From assembly GCA_037355855.1 (NCBI GenBank), contig CM074760.1, positions 1,728,501-1,792,500 of the forward strand: DNA of 64,000 bases. The letters run 5' to 3'. Of the stretch, positions 1-10,815 are shown in pieces. The position numbers were made by a program, and so were the translations under genes. The DNA is from Pseudo-nitzschia pungens (Eukaryota; Bacillariophyta; Bacillariophyceae; Bacillariales; Bacillariaceae). The notes under the pieces are model-generated. The model searched no databases. It had not been told where the DNA came from and saw only the letters and a program-made list of their open reading frames with translations. Every line of letters starts with the position of its first letter. The first letter of the stretch is position 1.

Positions 1-2
1 TT

Positions 3-1436
3 GTTGTAGGAGATGACTACGATATCGAAGACCCTTCTGTTGAAGCTGTAAATTTACGACATACATTTGAGAAGGCAGCTGATACCAGAGCTCCGGCGCC
101 GGGTGAGGTTATGATGGGAGCAGGTTCCAATCATTTAGAGATTGCTGTTGGAGATTTGAACGACAGTTTCTTGAGTGACGATGATGTTCCGCCGCCACCG
201 CCGCCTCCTTTGGAAGATTCCGAACCGTCTTTGTCGAAACAATGGACTTGGGGATCTTTGCTGCAGATGGGAACCGCTCAATCGTCTAAGAGAGTTCATA
301 GTCAGAGGTCACCGAAGGGATCTTCTGAAAAACTCGAGTTGAAGAAAACAAGCAGAGAAGTTTCTATGCCCAAGGCGGAGCCATTATCAGAATCCCCCTC
401 TGAAGCTACTCTTCCAATCTCAAAAAGCATTGCAAGAGATGACGAACCCATTGCTGAAGCTCCTCAACAGACTGACAACAATTCCGTGAAATCCAAGGCC
501 GTTCCAATAGAGACTCGCGAAACTACGGAGATGCTCTCGAGCACTGAAGAGGAGAAGAAAGAAAGCGAGGAATCTGAAATCAGACCTGGAACCCCTGTCC
601 TCCATGACGAATCGCCATCGTCACCACAGCCTTCGTTCGTGCTTCCCAATGTTATGAATAACCTCTCACCTCCTGAATCACTTCTTTCCAACCAAGAAAG
701 TTTATTTAGTTCACCGAATCGTTCGAGATCTAACTCTCTTGGATCTGACGACGAGTCACTGTACACGTCTTATACTGGAATGACGGGCGGAACGCGTGAG
801 AAAAAAGATGAAAAGGACTTGTCTCCGTTGTCAAACTACGTCTACGACCAGGACATTCGTCGGCGTGATCGTTCGGAGATTGTGAATGAGGGAAAAAATA
901 TTCTGAATCATCCGGATCTATCCAAACAATATAGCAGAGACAAAGATAAGTTCCAATATCTTGAAAGCGCAGAACACCCCGACGATGAGAGTGCGCTGGC
1001 CCCTGGGATGCAGTACATGTCCCGTCTTCCGGAGGAAACTCAGGGTTCGAAGTACGGTAAAAGTGCGAGGTCGAAACGAGGTACGAATTCGTTCACAGCA
1101 ACAAACTCTTCCAAGGATGAATACACCCACACACCTCTGGCTCAAATGTACGACCAACTGGCAGCCATCGGGCAACAAAAAAGAGAAGAAAAGCGACCTG
1201 CATTTAAACGAAGAAGTAAAAGAGTAGAACGAGAGATCCCTTCTCCTTCTCCACAACCAGATGAGGAGCAAGCTGGGGACAACTGGGGTAGTTTTCTAGA
1301 CGAACTTGCCGAAGCCGAGAAACATTTTTTTTCGCCATCAGCAGCTAAAACGAAGTCGCTATTGAACGACAGTGACTCGGAAGGTAACAGTGAAGACACA
1401 GAAGTCGCAAGAATCAACAACCTATACAATCATTAA
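3..1436 (+). CDS. 3' part of an acidic, Ser/Pro-rich protein of unknown function
   Basis: The frame is open from base 3, through the first ATG at 111, to a TAA at 1434-1436, so the gene almost certainly begins upstream of the window and is 5'-partial. The visible part (about 477 residues) is hydrophilic and probably disordered. It has a run of seven prolines near codon 65, many acidic Ser/Glu stretches, basic patches rich in Lys/Arg, and no membrane segment. Serines flanked by Pro or Asp/Glu suggest phosphorylation, but this is inference. The short motif DNWGSFLDELAEAEKHFF near the C-terminus is the most ordered-looking piece. No family is recognised. The next gene (Ku70) is on the other strand and converges on it, with 128 bases between the stop codons. 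Confidence 0.7.
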   Translation, partial: VVGDDYDIEDPSVEAVNLRHTFEKAADTRAPAPGEVMMGAGSNHLEIAVGDLNDSFLSDDDVPPPPPPPLEDSEPSLSKQWTWGSLLQMGTAQSSKRVHSQRSPKGSSEKLELKKTSREVSMPKAEPLSESPSEATLPISKSIARDDEPIAEAPQQTDNNSVKSKAVPIETRETTEMLSSTEEEKKESEESEIRPGTPVLHDESPSSPQPSFVLPNVMNNLSPPESLLSNQESLFSSPNRSRSNSLGSDDESLYTSYTGMTGGTREKKDEKDLSPLSNYVYDQDIRRRDRSEIVNEGKNILNHPDLSKQYSRDKDKFQYLESAEHPDDESALAPGMQYMSRLPEETQGSKYGKSARSKRGTNSFTATNSSKDEYTHTPLAQMYDQLAAIGQQKREEKRPAFKRRSKRVEREIPSPSPQPDEEQAGDNWGSFLDELAEAEKHFFSPSAAKTKSLLNDSDSEGNSEDTEVARINNLYNH

Positions 1437-1564
1437 ACGTGAATAGCAATTAATCACTCGGTTGGGGTTGCTCAAATACTTTACATACCAGATTACAATT
1501 ACGAAATTGGTTTAATTTATAGCATGATTATATCATACCACGAATTTGTTCTTCTTCTTTCATC

Positions 1565-4055
1565 CTACACGGGGCATTGATTATGCATCCTCTGTCGCCA
1601 GTCGTCGATTTTCATCTCGATACTCCTCGTAACGCGTTCTACTAGATCACTCTTTCTACCCGAGGTTGGGAGTCCAACAGACCGAAGGTATTGCTTCAAC
1701 AAATCCATTTTACAACTACCCACACAGTCTGTTCTATGAAGTTCCTCCCAATCAATCCCCGATGTGTCTGGTACTTTATTCCTTTCCCGTTTTCGAGATG
1801 GCGCTGTTGCTTCTTGTTCAACGTCGATCGGTAAGAACGATTTGAAAGTCTCAATTTCCTTCCTCGCAATCTCCCAAACCAGTTCTGGGTCGATTGTTGT
1901 ATCGTAGTTCATTTCCTCCTTGACCGTGTTGAATGCAACGCTTTTCAAGTAAGAATAGAACTCCGTAAGCGCTGCATTTTCAAAGTCTGATCCTATTTCG
2001 AAAGACTTCAAACTTTGGCGACACATCAATTTGATTGCTGCATTGATGAGGTCTTCCGACGCAATGTTACCGAGCATGTGCTTCTGGCTATTGACATCAG
2101 AAAATCCATCTCTTCCGTTACTCCCAATGGAGTCGAGTTGATTCTGAAGGGAAAACGTGGTGCCAATCCACTCCTTTTTTTGTTCTTGTTTCAGATCCCA
2201 CTCCATTGAAGCAGCGTCTGGAGCAACTGCCCGCATATCATCCTCGAACGGAAGTGTTGTCACGTACATACCATGAGGCAAATACGACGTGGATTCAAAC
2301 GGATAGATCGCAACTAGTCTTGCTTGAGAATTTTCTCTATTGTGCAAAACTTCACCCACACCTAAAACATTCTTGCGCAGCATCGCAGCGTGTAAATGAT
2401 CAAATGCGTTGCCACTTCCTTGCACGTCGGTGTCGTTTGGAAAGATTACGAATGTTTTCGAAGTAGAGTGATGAAATGGAATGGCATCCCTCGACTTGAA
2501 TCCCAATACTGTTAATCCAGGGGCGCAGTCACCGTTAGCATTGGTCCTTATTGCCCCCATATCTTGTTGCGTCATCGGAACAAGCTCGTTGGCAAACTTA
2601 AAAAAGTGACGAAAACGTCGCATGCCTGGTTGGTTTCGCTGGTGTTCCCGTTGCTCGATGGTTGGTTTGTTCCAAAATCTTGCCACGTCCTTACCAGTGT
2701 CCTTCTCGAGAGTATACCGAACCTTTATCGTCTCCCTGTGGGCGATCAGACCAACGGCAAACATAACGAATTAGAACTTGACGCGAGGACAATGCCTACG
2801 AAACAAATATCGATTTTGTACGGAAAAGCCTCCAATCCAATCTAGGAGGCGAACATTTCAGTCCCTTCAGTTTCCAATTGTTCAATCAGTGAAACACTTG
2901 CCTTTTTGTCTCCTTGTCTATTTGCACCTTCCCAGGCCTCCTTGACAACTGAACAACAGAATACCAGTCGATCATAATAGAAGAATCCTTTTCTTTGGTG
3001 TTCTTTCCTCGGCGCAAAATGTGCATAGGTCCGTAATATGTGCGTCGCTTTTTGTTCATATTCCCAATTTTGTCCGTCAGAACTTCCAGCATATGACTCT
3101 CGGATCGAAGAAGTTGACCGTGCTTTGACGCAAATTCAGATGCCATCGAATCGAAAAAAGTCGAGTTGAATTCATTGTCCTTGACCTCTTCATAATTGTT
3201 ACTACTGTCTTGGTGATTGAAAGGAAGCTCAAGAGGCCATACAACAATTTTGACCCTCTGTTCCTTTGCCAAGTTAGCAATGTTCTCAATCAGTTGCTTC
3301 TGTTCATCCGCATATGGATTCGCTTGATTGGTAAACACCCAAATCGATCTCGAATCGGATTCATTCTTGCTTTTTGCAGTCTTCGTCGGATCACGAACGC
3401 ACTTTGCATTCAAAAACATTCTCATTGCCTCTTCGAGCGCGGTTTGGAGAGGAGCAATGGGTGGATCGAAATCACGCACGGAAGGACAAAATTCGGCCCG
3501 TAAATCGCGATCTGCTTTCCTTTTCTTTTGGTCGTCCGATAGTAGTGTTTGAAGGGTTTTTGCGTGTTTGATTCCGGGTGGTTCGAGATCTAAAAGTCGG
3601 TGGACGGTTGTTTCTGCTCTTGGTGCTGAAAACTCATCGCGGTCAACGACAATGCCACGTTCGTCATCGCCATCGTCTTCGTCGTCCATCTTATCATCGT
3701 CGTCGTCGTCGTCGTCGTCGTCTTCATTTGTTTCGTCTATTGGCTTAGTTTTGTTGCATGATGTGTTGTACAGTAATAGTCCTACGCCGTTGCGTTTTCC
3801 CGTTTTTCGTATCACAGTTTGTTCGATCGTAAGTTGAAGAAACGTTTGGATGAGTTTTATGGACAATTCGATCGGTGCTGCTTCAGGAACTTTCTCATAG
3901 TTTTCATCTGTTGTGCTTTTCCTTTTTTCAAACATGTCGGGATGACAATCGACGAGAGCTATCACGTGGTGAGCCCCGTATTGAATTTCATTGTTTTCGT
4001 TTTCTCCATCGGCATTATCTCCTTTTCCATCTTCGTCATCCTTGGCGAAATCGGG
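1565..4055 (-). CDS. XRCC6: Ku70, DNA end-binding subunit (XRCC6)
   Basis: Ku70 pairs with Ku80 to bind double-strand DNA ends in the nucleus for non-homologous end joining. Two exons are clear: about 4055-2898 and 2722-1565. They are joined by a 175-bp GT-AG intron (2723-2897) whose removal restores a continuous frame. Exon 1 carries the von Willebrand-like domain (IALVDCHPDMF, then TGKRNGVGLLLYNT) and the start of the Ku beta-barrel. Exon 2 carries the rest of the core (LTVLGFKSR, LVAIYPFES) and a C-terminal SAP motif (CKMDLLKQYLRSVGLPTSGR), the Ku70 hallmark that Ku80 lacks. An Asp/Glu-rich insert with about ten consecutive Asp, from a (TCG)n tract at 3693-3722, interrupts the vWA domain. 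No ATG is in frame before the stop at 4056-4058, so the start lies in a further upstream exon that I could not fix. A GT-AG join from an ATG near 4143 is possible. Confidence 0.9.
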
Positions 4056-5018
4056 CTACATTTGCGTTCCATTGCAGAAGGAGAAAGATAGATTCAGAAT
4101 ACAAAATTATTGATTGCACTGTACGTGCAGAGACTGGCATCATGCCGACGACATTTGTTCTGCTTGTCGAAGATAAAACGGTACTTCGTCGCTGTACCAA
4201 CTGAATTCAATTTTATAATTCAAAAGAAGTTCAGCAAGACTATTTCAGCCTCGACCGTATAAGACTCAATTACGCTTTGTTCTCTTACCTCGTTTTGCCA
4301 GAGTTTGTTTGCGAAAAAGTCGCCCATGGCGGCTATTTCTGATTTCTAAAGTGCAAGTGGAGCGCTGTATGCCATGTCATGGGCGTGTGCCTTTCGAGAT
4401 CGAAAGCATAACTTCGTATTTAAATGCAGCGTGTAAAGGATGCAAACTCAAACTTTTGTTGTTGTTGTTGATGTTGTATCAGGTTTTTGTTGAGAGAGAG
4501 TCTGGTGTCAAGTCAGGAGTTATGCGCAATGCTACTCTGTTGTAAGTAAGGCTTACCGTAGTATCTTGCGGAGTAATCATCATGTTCAGTTATAAGGTTA
4601 AGATTTTGAAACAATGCCGAATGCACAACGTCAGCACTTTTTCTCGCAGTTTCTTTGTAGTCACAGTTCCTGTTATTTTTTACGAATAAGGTTTACAGGC
4701 GATGGACAGATCATCACTTGTACGCAAGGGACGAAGCAACTCTTAGTAAGTTGATGCGGGAGAAAGCAAGGTCGATTAAGTGCCAAGGTACTTGCATCAC
4801 TGCTGAAGTTCCTGTTGCCGTCAATGTGGTGGTTGACAGGGCAGCAGCATTCAAATATGAAACAATCATAGCATTTCATGACAAAAACATCAACAGTAAT
4901 CATAATTCATGTCCTCTATCAAAGATTATGTTGTGGATTATCTTTGTTTTTGGTTTCAGTCTTCAACCGCTCCTAAATTATGCAACACTCAAGTGCTCTT
5001 CGGACTGACCATGAACTT
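4056..5018. other. Spacer between Ku70 5' end and the D27-like gene
   Basis: About 960 bases with no supportable gene. The first 150 bases probably hold the Ku70 5' UTR, first exon and first intron. Short open frames here show no recognisable motifs and overlap on both strands. Confidence 0.5.
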
Positions 5019-6281
5019 TTAGTTGCAAGCATCTGCAGTCGACCCCGAAGCCGCGAGTGCTTTTCTAGATTCACAGCCAACCAAACATCCTTTCGGGAAA
5101 CTCTTGTCCTCAGAAGGTGGAAGGGGAGTTTCGCCAAAACTCCATTGGCATTCTTGTGTCACGAAGTTTGGACTCACCGTCAAGGACAAACCCAGGTTTT
5201 CCTGGAAGAACTGTTGGGCTGGCAACTTGCATTGATGCAAGCACAAACCCTTGCACCCACTCTCTTGGAGAAACTTGCACTTCTCGACAACTAGACCTCC
5301 CAAGTGTCCATCCTTCCGGCGATTAGGGTACGATGGCCCAACCAAAAAGCCAAAGAATGTTGGCGTCACTATCGTTGTTAACCATGGAGCGTAAAACCAT
5401 GGTCCAATCTGCTTCCCATCCCACTTGGTCCCTATATCTGGAACAATGCCAGACATAAAAATACGATAAAATGGGGGTAAAACCGGGGTCATCAGTCCAG
5501 CAAGGGTATCGGAAACCATTTTGTGTTGCGCTTCGGGAGTTTGTCCGGGTTGGAGCATGAAAGTTCTTCCCTGCTCCAGAAGGCCTTCGATGCCCTTTTT
5601 GTCTGAAGCAACACCGTTCGTATTCTTCTCGACCAATTTTCGGAAAATTGACAGCAAAACTTTATCAAGAATGCTTTCGTTGAATTTCATGGGTTCTAGT
5701 TCACAATCAGCGACCAATTGAAGTCCTTCTTCCTCCGTCACCTCATAATCTTTGGGGACGGCATTCTTGTCAATGGTGACGTCTTGCAAATTGGGGAGCT
5801 GTCGGCGAGGAATCCGACTCGGACTCAAAAAGCTAGCTGTTGCAACGTATGCATCGTAATCCTTCTGCATTAGTTTTGCTAGGAATTCGTAGCGTCTTGC
5901 CTCCAGAGCTTTGATGCGTAGACTGCTGCTGCTTGACGACGTTGAGAGCTCGTCGATCTCGTCACAAATCATCACCACGTCTTCGGGCTCTACCTTTTCT
6001 GGGGAGAGCAGCACAGCCGATAGCACCAAGTTCGCACATGATGCAGTTTCTTTCGATTCTTCTATCAGTCGACTTGCCCATTCCGGCATCCCACTGTCAT
6101 ACGAAGGCGAGGACATCGACAAGAACCTTGCATCCTGCCTCTTTCGCTTCATACATTCCGGCGGCGTCGAAGAAACACTTCGCACAATACCTGTCTCTGT
6201 CACGAAGGAGAGACCTGTCGGTATTGCGGATACCAATAAAACAATGAGAGATGACAATCTGGTTGAAAAGACTGCTGCCAT
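5019..6281 (-). CDS. Plastid-targeted DWARF27-like carotenoid isomerase homologue
   Basis: The 420-residue protein ends in a D27-like domain. Plant DWARF27 isomerises all-trans to 9-cis beta-carotene in plastids, the first step to strigolactones. Between about residues 330 and 390 it has the Cys-rich signature CKFLQESGCKGLCLHQCK, then SPNFVTQECQWSFG, which matches the D27 pattern of clustered Cys followed by PNF and C..FG. The N-terminus (residues 1-35) is a hydrophobic signal peptide ending in TGLSFV, compatible with a diatom bipartite plastid presequence. The middle is a helical region without a known motif. There is a single exon and the ATG at 6281 fits the signal peptide. Diatoms are not known to make canonical strigolactones, so the substrate is open. 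Carotenoid isomerisation or iron-dependent redox chemistry in the plastid is inferred from the family only. Confidence 0.85.
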   Translation of the reverse strand: MAAVFSTRLSSLIVLLVSAIPTGLSFVTETGIVRSVSSTPPECMKRKRQDARFLSMSSPSYDSGMPEWASRLIEESKETASCANLVLSAVLLSPEKVEPEDVVMICDEIDELSTSSSSSSLRIKALEARRYEFLAKLMQKDYDAYVATASFLSPSRIPRRQLPNLQDVTIDKNAVPKDYEVTEEEGLQLVADCELEPMKFNESILDKVLLSIFRKLVEKNTNGVASDKKGIEGLLEQGRTFMLQPGQTPEAQHKMVSDTLAGLMTPVLPPFYRIFMSGIVPDIGTKWDGKQIGPWFYAPWLTTIVTPTFFGFLVGPSYPNRRKDGHLGGLVVEKCKFLQESGCKGLCLHQCKLPAQQFFQENLGLSLTVSPNFVTQECQWSFGETPLPPSEDKSFPKGCLVGCESRKALAASGSTADACN

Positions 6282-6500
6282 TTTGCTCGAATTCCACTTT
6301 TTCGTGTACTACGTAGTATATGATATGGGATGGAAGGTGGGGGATGGGATGGAAATCCAATCATTCTGTAGTGTCATGGATCGAGGATGATGATGACAAC
6401 GGCTACGTACGTTACGTGAATCCTGCTGTACTAGAGAACGCCTGAGTTAGGTCGCATCGGTATGTGAATTGGGAGGGAACGTCAACTATTAGAAGTATTA

Positions 6501-6552
6501 CGAAGTAAGGTTACTTCGTACTGCGTAAGTTACTACGTAACCTTACTTCGTA
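6501..6552. repeat. Inverted repeat built on GTAAGGTTAC
   Basis: At 6503-6518 the sequence gaagtaaggttacttc has perfect 7-base arms around GG. The reverse-complement core GTAACCTTAC follows at 6537-6546, so the two can also pair with each other. The same core recurs in many spacers of this window. Confidence 0.7.
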
Positions 6553-6660
6553 CTTCGTATATACTTGCACTACGAAGTACAATTCCCGAAGATCTGACTC
6601 CTTCGATCACATTCTTCATGTTGAACATCCTTTTGAAGCCCATCCGCGAAACTCACGATG

Positions 6661-6853
6661 ATTCATTCACGAATGATCATTCTCAAAATAAAACAACCGT
6701 GAATGGAAAATGGCAATCCGAAAATTAGGAACTGTTTAGATATCAATCGGGCGTGCGGCCTTCTGTGCGTTAATAACGGTTATCCTATCCTACATTTTAC
6801 GGGTGCCTAATTCATTCACGAATGATCATTCGACAAAACAGGCCGTGAAAGGA
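6661..6853. repeat. Pair of direct repeats with a 12-bp palindrome
   Basis: A 22-bp identical segment at 6661-6682 and 6810-6831 contains the palindrome gaatgatcattc. Both copies are followed by a similar stretch (aaaaca, then ccgtgaa). The copies are 149 bp apart and lie in the promoter interval of the D27-like and bestrophin genes. They could be duplicated binding sites or remnants of a small element. Confidence 0.6.
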
Positions 6854-7445
6854 ACAATCCGTATCTCTTTCACGTACCGTACGACGGTTGGACGTCAGAA
6901 TAATTGTGCTGACGTCGCATGGTCGCGGGTCGGCAATGGGGTGATCATGGGTTGGTTCTTCTGCTATTAGGAGCACAACTTGTTACAATTCTTTTAGTTT
7001 CTGATTGGTCCAAAATTTCCAAAATACCATCGATACATCATTGTATCGCCATTTTTGGGTAGCCAACAGCTGACGCATTCAGAAAAGATCATCACCTTTG
7101 TCACGGAGATACATGGTTATTGCGCAACCATTGGGCTAGTTTTCCCATCCAACGAATCTAAAGGCCCATCATGAATCTAGCATGAATCTATCGACATCAC
7201 TTTTGTTGCGAGACTCAACGTCCCCCTTGAATCTACCCGCTCAACTCCGACAAATCTGTCTCCATAGTTATTGTTCGTATTGTTTCGCTTCATCTGTTTG
7301 GAACGAAATCGGCTTCTCATCATCTGTCGCAGCTACTGCCTGTATCACAACATTTGATCGTGTAATCAAAAACGAATCGTAATATTTTCGCAGACATAAT
7401 TTCAGTTGCAGTGGAATCACAAAATAACTCTTTACAGCAGCAACG

Positions 7446-9363
7446 ATGGCAACAATGGCGACAATGGCGATCACGAGCTGTGCCACATCCTCTAAATCAC
7501 GGCGTGTACGACGTTCTATGCCGCGCAATGATTTATCGGCATTTCGGATGGCACTGTTGGCATCATATTATTGTATCCTCTTCATCGCCGTTCATAATCA
7601 AATACAAGACAAGAGTTGCTTGGCATTTTCACCGTTGTTCACAACATCCTCAACGTCATCGAACCATCTCAGCATAAGAAAGATCGTTGCACGTGTGGCA
7701 GGAAGTTCGAACAACCAATACACGAATGACGGCTTCCCTGGATTGAAAGTCATCGATATCTTTGAAGAAGAAAAGCAAGAAAGAGAAAAGTACAGAGGAA
7801 GATCGCAGTCGATGGATGTCGTGGATGTCCCGTGGGTCTCTAACAAGATCCAGGCATGCCGACGAAGTTCGAATGAGAGAAGCCGAAGAGCTTGGAGGTG
7901 TCGCCCGATCCGATCGTTATTCATCACGGTATGTAATCTTGAATTGAAATTTTGCGCGGTCCTCTGGGTGTTGGATCCTGCAATCTCAACCCACACTTCC
8001 TCTTTCTGTTTCCAGTGACTGGTGGCACAACACATTATCACTTCCCAACTCGGCGATCCTGCGGGCCATTCGTGGACCGGTTCTTTTCATGAGCTGCTGG
8101 GCTGGGTTCCTCTCGATGTTATATCGCCATTTGCTGGTTGTGAATCCTTCCGTTGCCGACATAATGTGTCTTTCGAGCACTCCTCACTCTCTGATGAGTT
8201 CGGCCCTATCTCTTTTGCTTGTCTTCAAAACGAACTCAGCTTATCAGCGATTTTCTGAGGGAAGGAAGGTATGGGAAAACATCATCAATCTTTCGCGGGA
8301 CATGTATCGCATGATAAACTTGTACGAGAATGAAATGGGTCGAGCGAAGAGGAGACGCCTTCAACGCCTGCTGGCGGCCTTTCCGTACTTGCTGAGACAC
8401 AGAATCAGACCGAATCTCATCATGTATCGTGTAGACGACGTCGACAACGTCCGGGATCCCGAAAACTCGATCGTGTTGTACCAAGACAAGGCCGCTCACG
8501 ATCTTGATCCGGAGCTTGCAGCAGTCGCAACTCAGGAAGAACAAGAAGGGAAATCGCGACGAAAGAGACGCCCACTCTATTGGGTAGATAAACGAACCTT
8601 ACCTTGGAGACTACTGCCCCCCGATGCAATGGAATCATGTGCTAGGTCACAAAACCGACCACTATGGGTATGTGATCGTATGGCGCAAGAAATTCGATCG
8701 ATACCGGACGGACCTTGTTTTACATCCCGTGAACGGTTGACTTTGATTTCGAAAGTGGAAAAGCTAAGCAACAGCATTGGATCGTGCGAACGTATCCACC
8801 AAACCGCTGTTCCGTTGAACTATGCCAGACATTCCCTACGCGCATTGAGCATTTGGCTTTTCACTCTGCCATTTTGTCTCGTAAAATCCCTCGAACTATT
8901 CACTGCACCAGCCATCTTTCTAGTGAGTTGGTTGATGTTTGGTGTTTATGAAATTGGATACTCGATCGAAGATCCATTTCAGGGCACACTGCGCCTGTCG
9001 GTCCTGTGCGACACTGTTCGTCGCGATGTTCTGGCTGATGAAGTCATTCGCAACACCGCTTTTGACACCCTAGTCGAGACCAGTGGTAGTGGTGACAAAG
9101 ATCGGAAACAGGGAATCAATGGGAGCATGGAAGAAGAGCAAGAAGAGGAAGAGCAGGAATACGAATCGTCACCGATTGTTAAGGAGCCAAGACAAGTATT
9201 GACGGTTGACGAGATTAAGAAGAAACCTGCCAAGAAGAGCGCTACTGCGAAAGGTAGCGGTGCAGTCGTGGAGGAGTTGCCAGTCTTGCCTAGCAAAAGT
9301 GCCATCTGGGAAGGTACAACCTCTAGTTCTGCGAAACGAGATCGGGACACAAAACGACCATGA
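7446..9363 (+). CDS. Bestrophin-family chloride/bicarbonate channel, plastid type
   Basis: Bestrophin (RFP-TM) proteins are pentameric anion channels; in algae and plants plastid members sit in thylakoids and carry chloride or bicarbonate. Exon 1 (7446-7928) gives a signal-like segment (ALLASYYCILFIAV) and a CLAFSP motif resembling the diatom plastid cleavage site. An 87-bp GT-AG intron (7929-8015) follows. Exon 2 reads RDWWHNTLSLPNSAILRAIR, then the family motif FKTNSAYQRFSEGRKVWENI, then membrane helices near 8850-8960, then YSIEDPFQGTLRLSVLCDTV. The C-terminal 120 residues are Glu/Lys-rich. Exon 1 changes frame by one base within GTGGGTC at 7832-7838: with one G fewer, a continuous 609-residue protein results. 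A role in delivering inorganic carbon to the pyrenoid is inference. The ATG at 7446 has an alternative at 7545 just before the hydrophobic stretch. Confidence 0.88.
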
Positions 9364-10506
9364 GCGGGGTGCGGTGCATGAAAAGCTTCTAACCAATCAC
9401 ATTGAATTGGTATGGGCACGTAGTTGCGAATCACTGTACACAACTTTGACCACACAAAAAATACAGACACAGAAGACAAATAGAGAAAATAAAATAAAGT
9501 CATAGAATTCTGACACACCTTTCAACTTTGACGCTGCAATGCATGCAATGCAGGATTAGGTGGTGGTCAACGCTTTTGTTTCTTTTGTTCGAAGCTTCTC
9601 AGTAATCTGTGGGCTGTGGGTGAAGCGTTTCGAAGCGCATGTGAAATGATGCCGGAGCTACTCAGCAAAATGTGCTACTTCTTTGCTTTTCCTCGGGGCG
9701 GGTATATTCTTCAAATTTGCCATCATGTGAAGTCCACTGGGCACAAGAAACAGAAAACAGACAACGGATATTTGATAAAGTGTCAGGAAAGCTGTAGACT
9801 CTGCGGAAATGTTCCCCTGCAGGCATTGGAGCAGAAAGCGCACTGTAACTTACTACTTCGTACTAGTGCTGGTGAGGAGCAAATCTTGTTCTGAAGATTG
9901 CCCCATTCTGTGGTCAGTACGAGAAACAAAATTCAACAGGTACACCAATCAAGAGGGCTGAAAGTTAGAGGACTCCACCCCTCGAAAGCAGTCAAGGTGT
10001 CAGAGGTTTTACACCGCATTACTTTATCACACGCAGGACATCTATCCTACTGTATGTAACTTGGATAACCAAATTCAGAACCAATAAACAGTAACCATGT
10101 TTATACCACACAAAGGAAGCAAGTACTTCCATTTATTATTTATTATTGTGTTCTTCTCAGAAGCAAGAGACTGTCGGAAATGATCTGAAATCCGGACGCT
10201 GCTGTGGCATGAAAAATGTCATGGATTCCTCCGAACTCCAAAAACTGGCAACTAGTACAGCACACGTACAGTATGGCAACAACTACACCCTCAACCTTCA
10301 ACCCACGAAAATTTTTCGATCACACAGGCACCAGATCTTATTGAACACACAGAAAGCGAAAATGATCGAAAATACTTGATTTGTTTTGATTCTTTTGCAG
10401 CAATGATATCCCTGTTGCTCATGAGCCCTGCCCTAACACCAAAATAAGCTCAGAGTATCTCAGGTTCTCAAATTGGTGACTATCACGACGAGGTCATCCA
10501 GAGGAA
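9364..10506. other. AT-rich spacer, no gene seen
   Basis: It contains the bestrophin 3' UTR and the promoter of the next plus-strand gene. Open frames up to about 90 codons lack motifs and were not called. Confidence 0.5.
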
Positions 10507-10815
10507 ATGAAGTCAATTATGCACAGGAATTACAAATGGTTCACCCGGCGTAGAACGATGCTCTTGTCGCTACTTTCGATGTGGTTCTTTTTGAATTGCA
10601 TCTACCGACCTGCCATCTACACTTTCTACTAGTACCTTCCGCTACTGCTGAACAGGCTGAACCACAAGCAATATACCGACGTTGTGTAGGCCATTTTTTT
10701 GCTACTCATGAGCGGGATTTGAGCAACCATGGCGAAGGCGACGATGGACTACCCTTTGGTGTTGGCAGAAAGAAGAGGGGAAATCATCCTATTCCATCGA
10801 TGTTAGATTGGCTCC

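Larger units (their letters stand above)
6282..7445. other. AT-rich spacer with short palindromes and a duplicated element
   Basis: This spacer separates the divergent D27-like gene (minus) and bestrophin (plus), so it must contain both promoters. It holds inverted repeats near 6.5 kb and a repeated 22-bp element near 6.66 and 6.81 kb, listed separately. No coding region is supported. Confidence 0.5.

Noticed and set aside
6400..7440. A transposon in the spacer with palindromes
   Set aside because: No terminal inverted repeats with target-site duplication and no transposase fragment were found; the palindromes are short and isolated.
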